Shown here: positions 5,984-13,550 of the stretch, one piece after another | Layout: every line of letters starts with the position of its first letter | Numbering within the stretch: position 1 is the first letter of the stretch | Assembly: GCA_030151885.1 (NCBI GenBank) | Contig: JASLCG010000005.1 | Span: 1-13,550, forward strand | DNA length: 13,550 bases | DNA from: Bacteroides sp. | GTDB lineage: Bacteria; Bacteroidota; Bacteroidia; Bacteroidales; Bacteroidaceae | Direction: 5' to 3' | Notes under the pieces: model-generated | Database searches by the model: none | Seen by the model: only the letters and a program-made list of their open reading frames with translations | Told to the model about the DNA's origin: nothing | Made by a program: the position numbers and the translations under genes

Positions 5984-8959
5984 ATGATTAAACACTTTAA
6001 AAAAGGATGCTCCCTTTTAAAGACTTGTTTACTTCTGTTTTTGTTGTGTATTACCATACCAACATATGCACAAGAAGTTATGCAAGTAAAAGGTAAAGTA
6101 TTAGATGCAAATACAAACGATACATTAATAGGTGTATCTATTGTGTCTAAGAAAGACAAATCAGTGGGCACCATCACCAATATGGATGGTGAATTTACAT
6201 TACAAGTTCCAAAAGGAACACTTCTTCAATGCTCATACATTGGTTACGAAACTGTTGAAGTAACAGCAGGATCGAATCTTGTTATTAAGATGAGCGAATC
6301 TACCGAGTTTCTAGACGAGGTTGTGGTTATTGGTTACGGTACGGCAAAACGTAAAGATGTAACAACTGCCATCTCTTCGGTATCTACGAAAGACATTGAT
6401 AAAAGACCCGTAATATCTGCTGGACAAGCCATTCAAGGTAAAGCAGCAGGGGTATCAGTTTCACAGCCAAATGGTGCTCCAGGTGGCGAAATGGTTATTC
6501 GTGTGCGTGGTACAACCTCTTTCAATGGTAGTAACGATCCGCTCTATGTTGTGGATGGTGTGCCAGTTGATAATCTAAACTTCTTATCTCCTAATGATAT
6601 TGCTGATATTCAGATTCTAAAAGATGCCTCTTCTGCTGCAATATATGGTTCTAGAGCAGCAAATGGTGTAATTTTAGTTACTACTAAAAAAGGCCAAACA
6701 GGCAGTGCTAAGATTGATTTTAATGCACAGCTAACCATGAATAAGGTCTCTAATAAGATGAAATCTTTGAATGCGGCTGAGTATAAAGATTTACAAGACG
6801 AAATTAAGATTATTAATGTGCCAGAAGGTACTACCGATGTAATTAATTGGTTTGACGAGGTGTACCAAACAGGATTAACACAGAGTTACCAAGTATCGGT
6901 GTCGGACGGAACGGAGAAGTTAAAATACTTCTTATCAGCAGGATACTTAGATGAAAAAGGGGTGCTAGATGCAGCCATGTTTAAACGTTATAACTTTAGA
7001 GCAAATATTGATAACCAAATTCGTAAATGGTTGAAGGTAAGTGCTAATATATCTTACTCGGACAATACTTCGAATGGCATTACAACAGGACAGGGCTCTA
7101 ATCGTGGTGGGGTGGTATTATCAGTTGTAAACCTACCAAGTAGTATTGGTATTAAAGATGCTACGACAGGTCTGTACAATCGCTCTTTCTATGGAATGAA
7201 CATTGCCAACCCAGTAGAGAATATTGAGAATGACAAGAATAATAAAAATAAAGAAAACCGTTTGATAGCATCTGGTAATGCTACTATTACTATTCTGCCA
7301 GAATTGGATTTTAAAACATCTATAACATTAGATAGGCGTAATGCACACTCGAAGGGTTTTGTACCTCCTGTTCATGCAGAAGATAGAGACGATTGGGGTA
7401 ATGCATGGGACAATAGAAATACCAATACGGTGATTACATTTGATAATATTGTTACCTATAACAAGAGTTTTAATAAGCATAATTTGGATGTTATGGCTGG
7501 TAGTTCTTGGACAGATTCAGACTACAATAACAACTGGATTAATGGTTCTCACTTCTTATCGGATGCAATACAGACTGTAAATGCTGCTAATAAAATATCG
7601 TGGGACGGAACAGGTAGTGGTGCTTCTCAATGGGGGATTATGTCTTACTTTGGACGTGCATCTTACAATTATGAGAGTAAATATTTACTAACTGCAAATT
7701 TACGTGCAGATGGCTCTTCAAAGCTTCACCCAGACCATAGATGGGGGACTTTCCCTTCCTTCTCTGCTGCGTGGAGAATCTCTTCCGAAAAGTTTATGGA
7801 AAGCTTAGACTGGCTAGATGATTTGAAAATTCGTGGAGGATGGGGACAGACAGGTAACCAATCTGGTATTGGAGATTATGCGTACCTACAACGCTACAAT
7901 CTACGTCGTGTAGAGTGGTTTGAAGCAGGTGCAGGAAACTCTCTACCTATATTAACTCAGGCCAATTTAAGAACTAAAGATTTGAAATGGGAAACAACTA
8001 CCCAAACAAACTTAGGTTTTGACTTTACAGCTTTTAAAAGCCGTTTAACGGTAAATGTAGATTACTACTATAAGAGAACAAAGGATATGCTGATGTGGGT
8101 ATCGTTACCTACGGGTGCTGCTGCGGCAAATACAATTCAGCGTAACGAGGGTACAATGACCAACAAGGGGATTGAGTTTAGTGTAAGCTCTAAAAACTTT
8201 GTCGGAGATTTTGTATGGGATACTGATTTCAACATATCGTTCAATAGAAATAAACTAAACAAACTAGAGCTAAAACAAATCTATACTGACGGTTGGACTG
8301 CTGACGTACTTCATGAGCCTGTAGTAAGAAATCAGCCAGGCAGATCTTTAGGTGGCTTCTATGGATACATTAGCGATGGGGTTGATCCTGAAACAGGTGA
8401 TATGATTTATCGTGATATAAATGGAGATGGTAAAATAACATCTACAGACCGTACTTTTATTGGAGATCCGAATCCTGACTTTACGTATGGATTGACGAAC
8501 AACTTCTCTTGGAAAAACTTTAACCTAAGTATCTTTATTCAAGGTTCTCATGGTAATGATATCTACAATGCTTCTCGTATCGAAACAGAGGGGATGTATG
8601 ATGGAAAAAATCAGTCTAGAAAAGTGCTAGACAGATGGAGAGTTCCTGGACAAATAACAAGCGTGCCTCGTGCCAATTATAACATAAAGAACTCTTCTTA
8701 CTTCATTGAAGATGGTAGTTACTTGAAGATTAAAAATATCTCATTATCGTATGATGTAAAGGCTAAATTCTTAGAAAAACTAGGTATCAGCCGTTTCCAA
8801 CCCTACCTATCTATATCTAACTTATATACTTGGACAAACTATTCGGGCATGGATCCAGAGGTGAATCAATGGGGTAATAGTGGTGCAGTTCAAGGAATAG
8901 ACTGGGGTACTTACCCACATAGTAGATCTTTTGTAATGGGCCTAAATGTTCAATTCTAA
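5984..8959 (+). CDS. susC-like: SusC-like TonB-dependent glycan transporter
   Basis: The protein has 991 residues, normal for SusC proteins. Residues 1-29 are a signal peptide (CLLLFLLCITIPTYA). Residues about 34-104 are a carboxypeptidase-regulatory-like domain (VKGKVLDANTNDTLIGVSI, DGEFTLQVPKG, CSYIGYETVEV). DEVVVIGYGT at 111-120 is the TonB-box region typical of SusC. The plug follows at about 120-237 (GQAIQGKAAGVSVSQPNGAPGG, IRVRGTTSFNGSNDPLYVVDGVP, ILKDASSAAIYGSRAANGVILVTTKKG). The remainder is a 22-strand-type barrel, with the SusC hallmark DPETGDMIYRDINGDGKIT and a C-terminal phenylalanine. It imports oligosaccharides across the outer membrane using TonB energy, with the SusD protein as lid. 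Its gene starts the operon; the SusD gene follows after 12 bp. The beta-1,6-gluco-oligosaccharide substrate is inferred from the GH30 gene and synteny. Confidence 0.95.
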   Translation: MIKHFKKGCSLLKTCLLLFLLCITIPTYAQEVMQVKGKVLDANTNDTLIGVSIVSKKDKSVGTITNMDGEFTLQVPKGTLLQCSYIGYETVEVTAGSNLVIKMSESTEFLDEVVVIGYGTAKRKDVTTAISSVSTKDIDKRPVISAGQAIQGKAAGVSVSQPNGAPGGEMVIRVRGTTSFNGSNDPLYVVDGVPVDNLNFLSPNDIADIQILKDASSAAIYGSRAANGVILVTTKKGQTGSAKIDFNAQLTMNKVSNKMKSLNAAEYKDLQDEIKIINVPEGTTDVINWFDEVYQTGLTQSYQVSVSDGTEKLKYFLSAGYLDEKGVLDAAMFKRYNFRANIDNQIRKWLKVSANISYSDNTSNGITTGQGSNRGGVVLSVVNLPSSIGIKDATTGLYNRSFYGMNIANPVENIENDKNNKNKENRLIASGNATITILPELDFKTSITLDRRNAHSKGFVPPVHAEDRDDWGNAWDNRNTNTVITFDNIVTYNKSFNKHNLDVMAGSSWTDSDYNNNWINGSHFLSDAIQTVNAANKISWDGTGSGASQWGIMSYFGRASYNYESKYLLTANLRADGSSKLHPDHRWGTFPSFSAAWRISSEKFMESLDWLDDLKIRGGWGQTGNQSGIGDYAYLQRYNLRRVEWFEAGAGNSLPILTQANLRTKDLKWETTTQTNLGFDFTAFKSRLTVNVDYYYKRTKDMLMWVSLPTGAAAANTIQRNEGTMTNKGIEFSVSSKNFVGDFVWDTDFNISFNRNKLNKLELKQIYTDGWTADVLHEPVVRNQPGRSLGGFYGYISDGVDPETGDMIYRDINGDGKITSTDRTFIGDPNPDFTYGLTNNFSWKNFNLSIFIQGSHGNDIYNASRIETEGMYDGKNQSRKVLDRWRVPGQITSVPRANYNIKNSSYFIEDGSYLKIKNISLSYDVKAKFLEKLGISRFQPYLSISNLYTWTNYSGMDPEVNQWGNSGAVQGIDWGTYPHSRSFVMGLNVQF

Positions 8960-8971
8960 AAAACTGAAATT

Positions 8972-10492
8972 ATGAAATTCAAAAATACATTTGGTGGAAT
9001 GTTGCTAGGTGGAGTCATAGTACTCTCATCTTGCTCATTAAACTACAATCCTCTTGACACCTATTCTGATGTTACAGAGGGTGTGCAGGACAAGGAAAAA
9101 GAGGTGGTGTTTAAAGATAAAGAGGCGGTGGTTAACCACAGACAATCTATCTATAAAACACTTAGAGATGGACAAGAGCATTGGTATCTAGATCTTTTAC
9201 TGGTAGCAGAGTCGCACTCTGACAATGCTTACGCTGGTACGACTGGTGCAGAGGTTGTTCCGTTCGAAAATAACAGTATTGAAGGTTCAAACTCGGTAAT
9301 GGACCGTGATTGGAACAGGCATCTTGCTAATGTAGGATTGGCTAATAAATTAATTTGCAACATTGACGACGTAACCGACCCTGCTCTTTCTGAAGCTGAA
9401 AAAAGACAGTTTAAAGCAGAGGCTAAAATTTATCGTGCCATGATCTATTTTGATATGGTTCGTATGTGGGGCAGAGTACCTGTAATTACAACCGTTGCAG
9501 GGGATATTACCTCAGAAAATATCGGAGAGATATATGATCAATATTTTCCAGAGCAAAATGAAGAAATAGAGGTTTATAGACAGATAGAGAAAGATTTGAT
9601 AGAGGGGATAGAAGATGCTCCTAAGAATAACCCTGCGGATAAGACACTATTCACAAAATCGGTAGCAAAGGCACTGCTTGCAAAGGTATATGCCGAAAAA
9701 CCATTGAGAGATTACAGTAAAGTGATTCAGTATGCAGATGAATTGGCTGCTGATGGTTTTGATTTAGAGCCCGACTTTAGCAACCTATTTGGTATGAACG
9801 AAGCGGTTACCGATGCTAAACAGAGAAATACTAAAGAGTCTATCCTTGAGGCACAATTCTTTCCTGGAAATGGAAACTGGTGTACTTGGATGTTTGGTAG
9901 AGACCTTGTGAACTGGAATACCAACTTTACTTGGGCTAAGTGGATTACACCATCTAGAGACCTGATTAAGCTCTATACATCGGAAGGAGATAAGGTTCGT
10001 TTTGAAGAGTCTGTTGTCTATTATAAAGCAAGCTGGAGCATCTATTACCCAGCAGATAATTATCCGTTTATGTATAAATGTCGTTCGGCATACAGCAGTA
10101 TTATTAAATACCGTTATGCAGATGTTTTACTACTAAAAGCGGAGGCACTTATCTTGTCTGACTCGCCGCAATTGGCAGAGGCTGCAACAATTATTGACCA
10201 GATACGTACACGTGCCAAGCTGCCTAAATTGAAAGGTACAGATAAGGCCGATAAGAATGCATTACTTGAAGCACTACTTAAAGAGAGACGTATGGAGTTG
10301 GCTTTTGAGGGGCAGCGCTGGTTCGATTTGGTGAGACTTGACAAAGTTGAAGAGGTGATGAACGATGTATTTAGTAAGGATTCGGGACGTAAGGCTTTAG
10401 AGTATAATTTCTCAAAAGATTCGTATCTGCTTCCTATCCCTCAGAATGCAATTGACGAGAACTCTAAGTTATCTCAAAATCCGGGTTATTAA
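8972..10492 (+). CDS. susD-like: SusD-like nutrient-binding outer-membrane lipoprotein (RagB/SusD)
   Basis: The protein has 506 residues. Residues 1-21 are a lipoprotein signal with lipobox LSSC, lipidated at Cys21, followed by SLNYNPLD, typical of SusD proteins. The N-terminal SusD half has the characteristic helix with AEAKIYRAMIYFDMVRMWGRVPVI. The C-terminal RagB/SusD half shows YRYADVLLLKAEAL, IIDQIRTRAKLP, LLEALLKERRMELAFEGQRWFDLVR and the closing LLPIPQNAIDENSKLSQNPGY. TPR-like helices between these form the scaffold. It sits on the cell surface as the lid of the SusC barrel and binds glycan. It is 12 bp after susC and 9 bp before the GH30 gene. Sugar-binding residues cannot be assigned by eye; specificity is inferred from context. 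Confidence 0.95.
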   Translation: MKFKNTFGGMLLGGVIVLSSCSLNYNPLDTYSDVTEGVQDKEKEVVFKDKEAVVNHRQSIYKTLRDGQEHWYLDLLLVAESHSDNAYAGTTGAEVVPFENNSIEGSNSVMDRDWNRHLANVGLANKLICNIDDVTDPALSEAEKRQFKAEAKIYRAMIYFDMVRMWGRVPVITTVAGDITSENIGEIYDQYFPEQNEEIEVYRQIEKDLIEGIEDAPKNNPADKTLFTKSVAKALLAKVYAEKPLRDYSKVIQYADELAADGFDLEPDFSNLFGMNEAVTDAKQRNTKESILEAQFFPGNGNWCTWMFGRDLVNWNTNFTWAKWITPSRDLIKLYTSEGDKVRFEESVVYYKASWSIYYPADNYPFMYKCRSAYSSIIKYRYADVLLLKAEALILSDSPQLAEAATIIDQIRTRAKLPKLKGTDKADKNALLEALLKERRMELAFEGQRWFDLVRLDKVEEVMNDVFSKDSGRKALEYNFSKDSYLLPIPQNAIDENSKLSQNPGY

Positions 10493-10501
10493 TCTTCATA
10501 A

Positions 10502-12022
10502 ATGAAACATAAACAAATAAAGATGAATATAAAGAATACAATGATTCTGCTAAGCTATTTACTTGTTGTAGTAGCATGTACTGGGTGTGGTAATAGCAGT
10601 GAAGAGGAGAATATTATCAATCCTCCGAAGCCTGAAGTTACAGGAGATGTTACGGGGTATGTTACAACCAACGACCGATCGGCAGATTTTAAAGCTTTTG
10701 CAGTAGATTTCAATAAAAGACCTAGCATGTCGCCAACAACGATTACACTAGATCCGACTCAAAGATTCCAAAATATGGATGGCTTTGGGGCTGCTGTAAC
10801 GGGTTCTACTTGTTATAACTTGCTAAAAATGGCTCCTGCTGATAGAACTAAATTCTTGAAAGAGACTTTTTCTACAACAGAAGGAATGGGGTATAGCTAT
10901 ATCCGTATATCTATTGGTTGTTCGGACTTCTCTATGAGTGAGTACACTTGTTGCGACACACCAGGAATAGAAAACTTCGCACTTCAAAGTGAAGAGCTAG
11001 ATTATGTTATTCCAATTCTAAAAGAGATTCTTGCTATCAATCCAGAAGTGAAAGTACTGGGTTCTCCATGGACACCACCAAGATGGATGAAGGTGAATAA
11101 CCTAACAGATCTTAAACCATTCAACTCTTGGACAGATGGTCAGCTTAATCCTAAATATTACCAAGACTATGCACTTTACTTCGTGAAATGGGTAAATGCA
11201 ATGCAAGAAAATGGCATTGATATTTACGGTATAACAGTTCAAAATGAGCCATTAAATAGAGGAAACTCGGCATCTATGTACATGAGCTGGGAAGAGCAAA
11301 GAGATTTTATTAAATCGGCGTTAGGACCTAAGTTTAAAGAGAGTGGGCTGGATCAAGTAAAAATATATCTATTCGACCACAATTACAACTACGATAACAT
11401 TGGTTCTGAGCAAGATTACGTGGGTAAAATTTACAAAGATAAAGAGGCAGAAAGTTATGTTGTAGGTGCTGCATTCCATAATTATGGTGGAAATCGTGAA
11501 GAACTTAATCGAGTTCACGACAGCTATCCTAATAAAGAGCTAATCTTTACAGAAACCTCAATTGGGGAGTGGAACGATGGTAAAAACCTAAGTAAAAGAT
11601 TAATGGAAGACATGGCAGAAGTAGCTCTTGGCACTGTAAATAACTGGTGTAAAGCTGTTGTTGTATGGAACTTGATGCTAGATTCTGAAAAAGGGCCGAA
11701 TAGAGATGGCGGTTGCCAAACTTGTTACGGTGCAGTAACGCTTGATAAAGGGGATTATAAAACCATAACAAGAAACTCGCACTACTACATCATTGGTCAC
11801 TTATCATCGGTAGTAAAACCAGATGCCACTCGTATCGGAACAACTGGATACACAGCAGAGGGGATTACTTACAGTGCTTTCGACAATAACGATGGTAGTT
11901 ATGCATTTGTGTTATTGAACAATACAAGCGAAGTTAAAAAAGTAACAGTAAACGACGGAACGAAAAACTTTACATATACCGTTCCTGCTAAGGCTGTAGC
12001 TTCTTATCAGTGGAAAAAATAA
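10502..12022 (+). CDS. GH30 family lipoprotein glycosidase, probable endo-beta-1,6-glucanase
   Basis: The protein has 506 residues from ATG 10502; a second start at 10523 (residue 8) gives a more normal signal peptide and cannot be excluded. The lipobox is VVAC (Cys26) or a second cysteine at 29 (TGC), followed by GNSSEEE, an acidic tail that suggests surface display. The TIM barrel begins near MDGFGAAVTG (92-101) and includes GSPWTPPRWMK (187-197). GITVQNEP gives the acid/base Glu249 and LIFTETSIGEW the nucleophile Glu351; the 102-residue separation suits GH30 retaining enzymes. The C-terminal beta-sandwich (about 440-506, FDNNDGSYAFVLLNNTS) is the GH30 side domain. The best fit is GH30_3, whose members cut beta-1,6-glucan; the locus order supports this. 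A glucosylceramidase- or xylanase-like activity is less likely. All key residues are present. Confidence 0.88.
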   Translation: MKHKQIKMNIKNTMILLSYLLVVVACTGCGNSSEEENIINPPKPEVTGDVTGYVTTNDRSADFKAFAVDFNKRPSMSPTTITLDPTQRFQNMDGFGAAVTGSTCYNLLKMAPADRTKFLKETFSTTEGMGYSYIRISIGCSDFSMSEYTCCDTPGIENFALQSEELDYVIPILKEILAINPEVKVLGSPWTPPRWMKVNNLTDLKPFNSWTDGQLNPKYYQDYALYFVKWVNAMQENGIDIYGITVQNEPLNRGNSASMYMSWEEQRDFIKSALGPKFKESGLDQVKIYLFDHNYNYDNIGSEQDYVGKIYKDKEAESYVVGAAFHNYGGNREELNRVHDSYPNKELIFTETSIGEWNDGKNLSKRLMEDMAEVALGTVNNWCKAVVVWNLMLDSEKGPNRDGGCQTCYGAVTLDKGDYKTITRNSHYYIIGHLSSVVKPDATRIGTTGYTAEGITYSAFDNNDGSYAFVLLNNTSEVKKVTVNDGTKNFTYTVPAKAVASYQWKK

Positions 12023-12034
12023 AAGATTAGAATT

Positions 12035-13369
12035 ATGAAAAAACACATATATACCCTTATGGGGCTGTTTCTAGGTCTGTTCTTGTACAGTTGTTCCGAC
12101 GACGATAAAGGTCCAGGAAATCCTGTAATTACGATTGATACAGATGCAGTTGAATTAGAAAATGTGATGTTTGGCGATAGCCTATCTTTTAGTATAGGTG
12201 TTGCCGATGCAGATAATGTACCACTATCTACACTAAAAGCACGCCTGTTTTTTAGTGATGAAATGGTATCCGAAACGGTGATACGTACTAAAACATACGA
12301 CGAGTATGAGGGCAAAATATATATTCCATTCTTAAAAGATATACCTAATGGTACAGCAACTTTGGTCTTTGTACTACAGAATATTAATCTTGGTATTACA
12401 GAGCAAGAGTTTGAATTGCCTCTTACTAGGCCAGAATATCCTTACTTAACATTGGTTACTGCGGATAAGGAGTATAAACTACTGCCCACTACAAACCATG
12501 AGTACGTAGCTGAAGCAAGTTTTCCTAGCAAAGTGCCTGGGTTTATTAAAGCGCCAACGCTGACAGATAGAGGCAATGAGATGACATTTGGTTGGGATAC
12601 CGATCAGGTGAAAGAGGGTATTACTACGGCTATACCTTTCTCAAACTCTTCTGCAGGAGAGTATAAAATATCGTTTAATACACTCACTTACAGTGCTGCT
12701 CCATTTATTATAGGTTATACCATTAATGGAGAATCTATGAATAGGGTAGATGAGAATAATTTTAGTATCGACCTGAATTTAGAGCCAGGCAATGAGGTGG
12801 TTGTAGATGGGATAGATGGTTTTGATACTTGGTGGATAGATCAAGATTTCTTCTCGAAAGAAGAGGATAAACTGATTTTTAAACCAATAGCAGGGGCGTA
12901 CAGAATTACAGCAAACTTTGAACTTGAATACTTACGTGTTGAAGTGCTTAATAATGGTGAATTGGCTACGCTACAACCCGATGGTTCTGGTGCAATCTGG
13001 ATTATTGGCGATAATATTGGTAAGCCGTCATTGGCCAATACAACAGGGTGGAATCCTGGAAATGCTGTCTGCATGGCTCCAATAGAGAAGGGAATATATA
13101 GAGTTACACTAGTTGCAGGTAAAAATGTATCGGAAGACTCTATAAACTTTAAGTTCTTCTATCAAAAAGAGTGGGGAAGCGAATTTGGCTCCGACGCACT
13201 CTCTACTGATAGTGACCTTGTTTTTGTGGGCGACGGTGATAATGGTCGTGACAGTGGTAATTTAGGAATTATAGAGGATAAATCTCTAACTGTGGGTAGT
13301 ACCTACCAATTTACGGTAGATGTTACCGCAGGATTAGATAAAGCAGTTCTTACGGTAAAAGAGATTTAG
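12035..13369 (+). CDS. Surface glycan-binding lipoprotein in the SusE/F position
   Basis: The protein has 444 residues. Residues 1-20 are a lipoprotein signal with lipobox LYSC and lipidation at Cys20, followed by SDDDKG, a textbook Bacteroides surface-export signal. The rest is almost all beta. A first Ig-like domain spans about 28-132 (VITIDTDAVELENVMFGDSLSF to EFELPLTRP). A middle region follows at about 136-300 with aromatic-rich strands (GFDTWWIDQDFF at 262-273). The C-terminal domain, about 302-444, resembles SusE/SusF-type starch-binding folds (AIWIIGDNIG, GIYRVTLVAG, INFKFFYQKEWGSEFG, YQFTVDVTAGLDKAVLTV). No catalytic motif is seen. It lies 12 bp after the GH30 gene and fills the surface glycan-binding protein slot of a PUL. 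I recall that such proteins match DUF5125/DUF5121 models, but this needs a profile search. Ligand: probably the GH30 substrate. Confidence 0.8.
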   Translation: MKKHIYTLMGLFLGLFLYSCSDDDKGPGNPVITIDTDAVELENVMFGDSLSFSIGVADADNVPLSTLKARLFFSDEMVSETVIRTKTYDEYEGKIYIPFLKDIPNGTATLVFVLQNINLGITEQEFELPLTRPEYPYLTLVTADKEYKLLPTTNHEYVAEASFPSKVPGFIKAPTLTDRGNEMTFGWDTDQVKEGITTAIPFSNSSAGEYKISFNTLTYSAAPFIIGYTINGESMNRVDENNFSIDLNLEPGNEVVVDGIDGFDTWWIDQDFFSKEEDKLIFKPIAGAYRITANFELEYLRVEVLNNGELATLQPDGSGAIWIIGDNIGKPSLANTTGWNPGNAVCMAPIEKGIYRVTLVAGKNVSEDSINFKFFYQKEWGSEFGSDALSTDSDLVFVGDGDNGRDSGNLGIIEDKSLTVGSTYQFTVDVTAGLDKAVLTVKEI

Positions 13370-13387
13370 TATGTGTTAGATGTTAGT

Positions 13388-13413
13388 ATGGAGGCTCTGT
13401 TTAGGGCCTTCAT
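13388..13413 (+). terminator. Hairpin between binding-protein gene and next gene, possible attenuating terminator or processing site
   Basis: Arms ATGGAGGCTC (13388-13397) and GGGCCTTCAT (13404-13413) pair over ten positions with two G-U or U-G wobbles around a TGTTTA loop. It starts 18 bp after the stop of the binding-protein gene. The following sequence, ATTATTCT, is AT-rich but has no true T run, so termination is likely partial; it could instead protect the 3' end of the upstream transcript. The next gene starts 46 bp later. Confidence 0.45.
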
Positions 13414-13459
13414 ATTATTCTAAAGACTTGATGGATAACTCTTATAACGAATGTAATTT

Positions 13460-13550
13460 ATGAAAATAAAACGTTTACTAAGTATAACATGCCTATTGGG
13501 CAGCAGTCTTTTAGCCTTTGGGCAGCAGACTACGGATGATAAAGTTGCTA
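13460..13550 (+). CDS. Start of an exported protein, probably GH3 beta-glucosidase; cut by right edge
   Basis: Thirty codons are visible from ATG 13460. They encode a type I signal peptide (basic MKIKR, hydrophobic LLSITCLLGSSLLAF, cleavage near FGQ-Q) and the first mature residues QTTDDKVA. There is no lipobox cysteine at the end of the hydrophobic stretch, so the product is likely periplasmic and soluble. Nothing in these residues identifies the family. The GH3 suggestion comes only from locus order: in the matching B. thetaiotaomicron beta-1,6-glucan locus a GH3 beta-glucosidase follows the binding protein, and a periplasmic exo-enzyme would complete the pathway. Its 90-bp separation with a hairpin suggests separate tuning of its expression. 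Confidence 0.75.
   Translation, partial: MKIKRLLSITCLLGSSLLAFGQQTTDDKVA

Noticed and set aside
5956..6180. Minus-strand 74-codon frame over the susC start
   Set aside because: It is antisense to the susC signal peptide and N-terminal domain, which explain the sequence fully.
9727..9924. Minus-strand short frame inside the SusD gene (also 10114-10344)
   Set aside because: Both are shadows of the SusD coding frame with no independent support.
11547..11771. Minus-strand short frame inside the GH30 gene; similar frames at 12007-12315 and 12841-13074
   Set aside because: They are antisense to strongly supported coding regions with clear catalytic or domain motifs.

Overview
The window looks like chromosomal DNA of a Bacteroidales/Bacteroidetes bacterium. 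It is AT-rich and lacks clear Shine-Dalgarno sites. It carries a SusC/SusD pair, lipoproteins with acidic residues right after the lipid-bearing cysteine, TonB-dependent outer-membrane proteins with carboxypeptidase-regulatory-like N-terminal domains, and a BACON domain. The genus cannot be fixed from sequence reading alone; a Dysgonomonas/Parabacteroides/Bacteroides-type gut relative would fit.

Left part (1-3769): a minus-strand outer-membrane beta-barrel/TonB-dependent-receptor-type gene runs off the left edge (441 codons visible, start at 1325). Divergent to it is a small PorT-like beta-barrel protein (1528-2178). A convergent minus-strand lipoprotein (2258-3769) combines a BACON-like domain, an EF-hand loop and leucine-rich repeats. 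A near-perfect hairpin flanked by A and T runs (2201-2239) separates these two genes and should act as a bidirectional terminator. These three genes have no obvious tie to the glycan locus that follows.

Right part (4150-13550): a polysaccharide utilization locus, all on the plus strand. The order is a SusR-like membrane-spanning regulator (4150-5775), a 208-bp regulatory gap, susC-like transporter (5984-8959), susD-like binding lipoprotein (8972-10492), a GH30 glycoside hydrolase lipoprotein (10502-12022), a SusE/F-position surface glycan-binding lipoprotein (12035-13369), and after 90 bp with a hairpin the start of another exported protein (13460 to beyond the edge). Gaps from susC to the binding protein are 9-12 bp, so they form one operon.

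The order regulator-SusC-SusD-GH30-SGBP matches, from memory, the beta-1,6-glucan (pustulan/yeast glucan) locus of Bacteroides thetaiotaomicron, BT3309-BT3314. There the last gene is a GH3 beta-glucosidase, so the truncated right-edge gene is predicted to be a GH3. Proposed working scheme (inference): the surface GH30 cuts beta-1,6-glucan, the binding lipoprotein and SusD hold the products, SusC imports them with TonB energy, a periplasmic GH3 releases glucose, and the regulator senses periplasmic oligosaccharide and switches on susC transcription. GTACT-type repeats in the regulator-susC gap are candidate operator elements.

I found no tRNA, rRNA, CRISPR array, insertion sequence or phage gene. 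The PUL is best read as a known type of system rather than a new one; the least-described parts are the binding lipoprotein, the regulator's operator, and the BACON/EF-hand/LRR lipoprotein.
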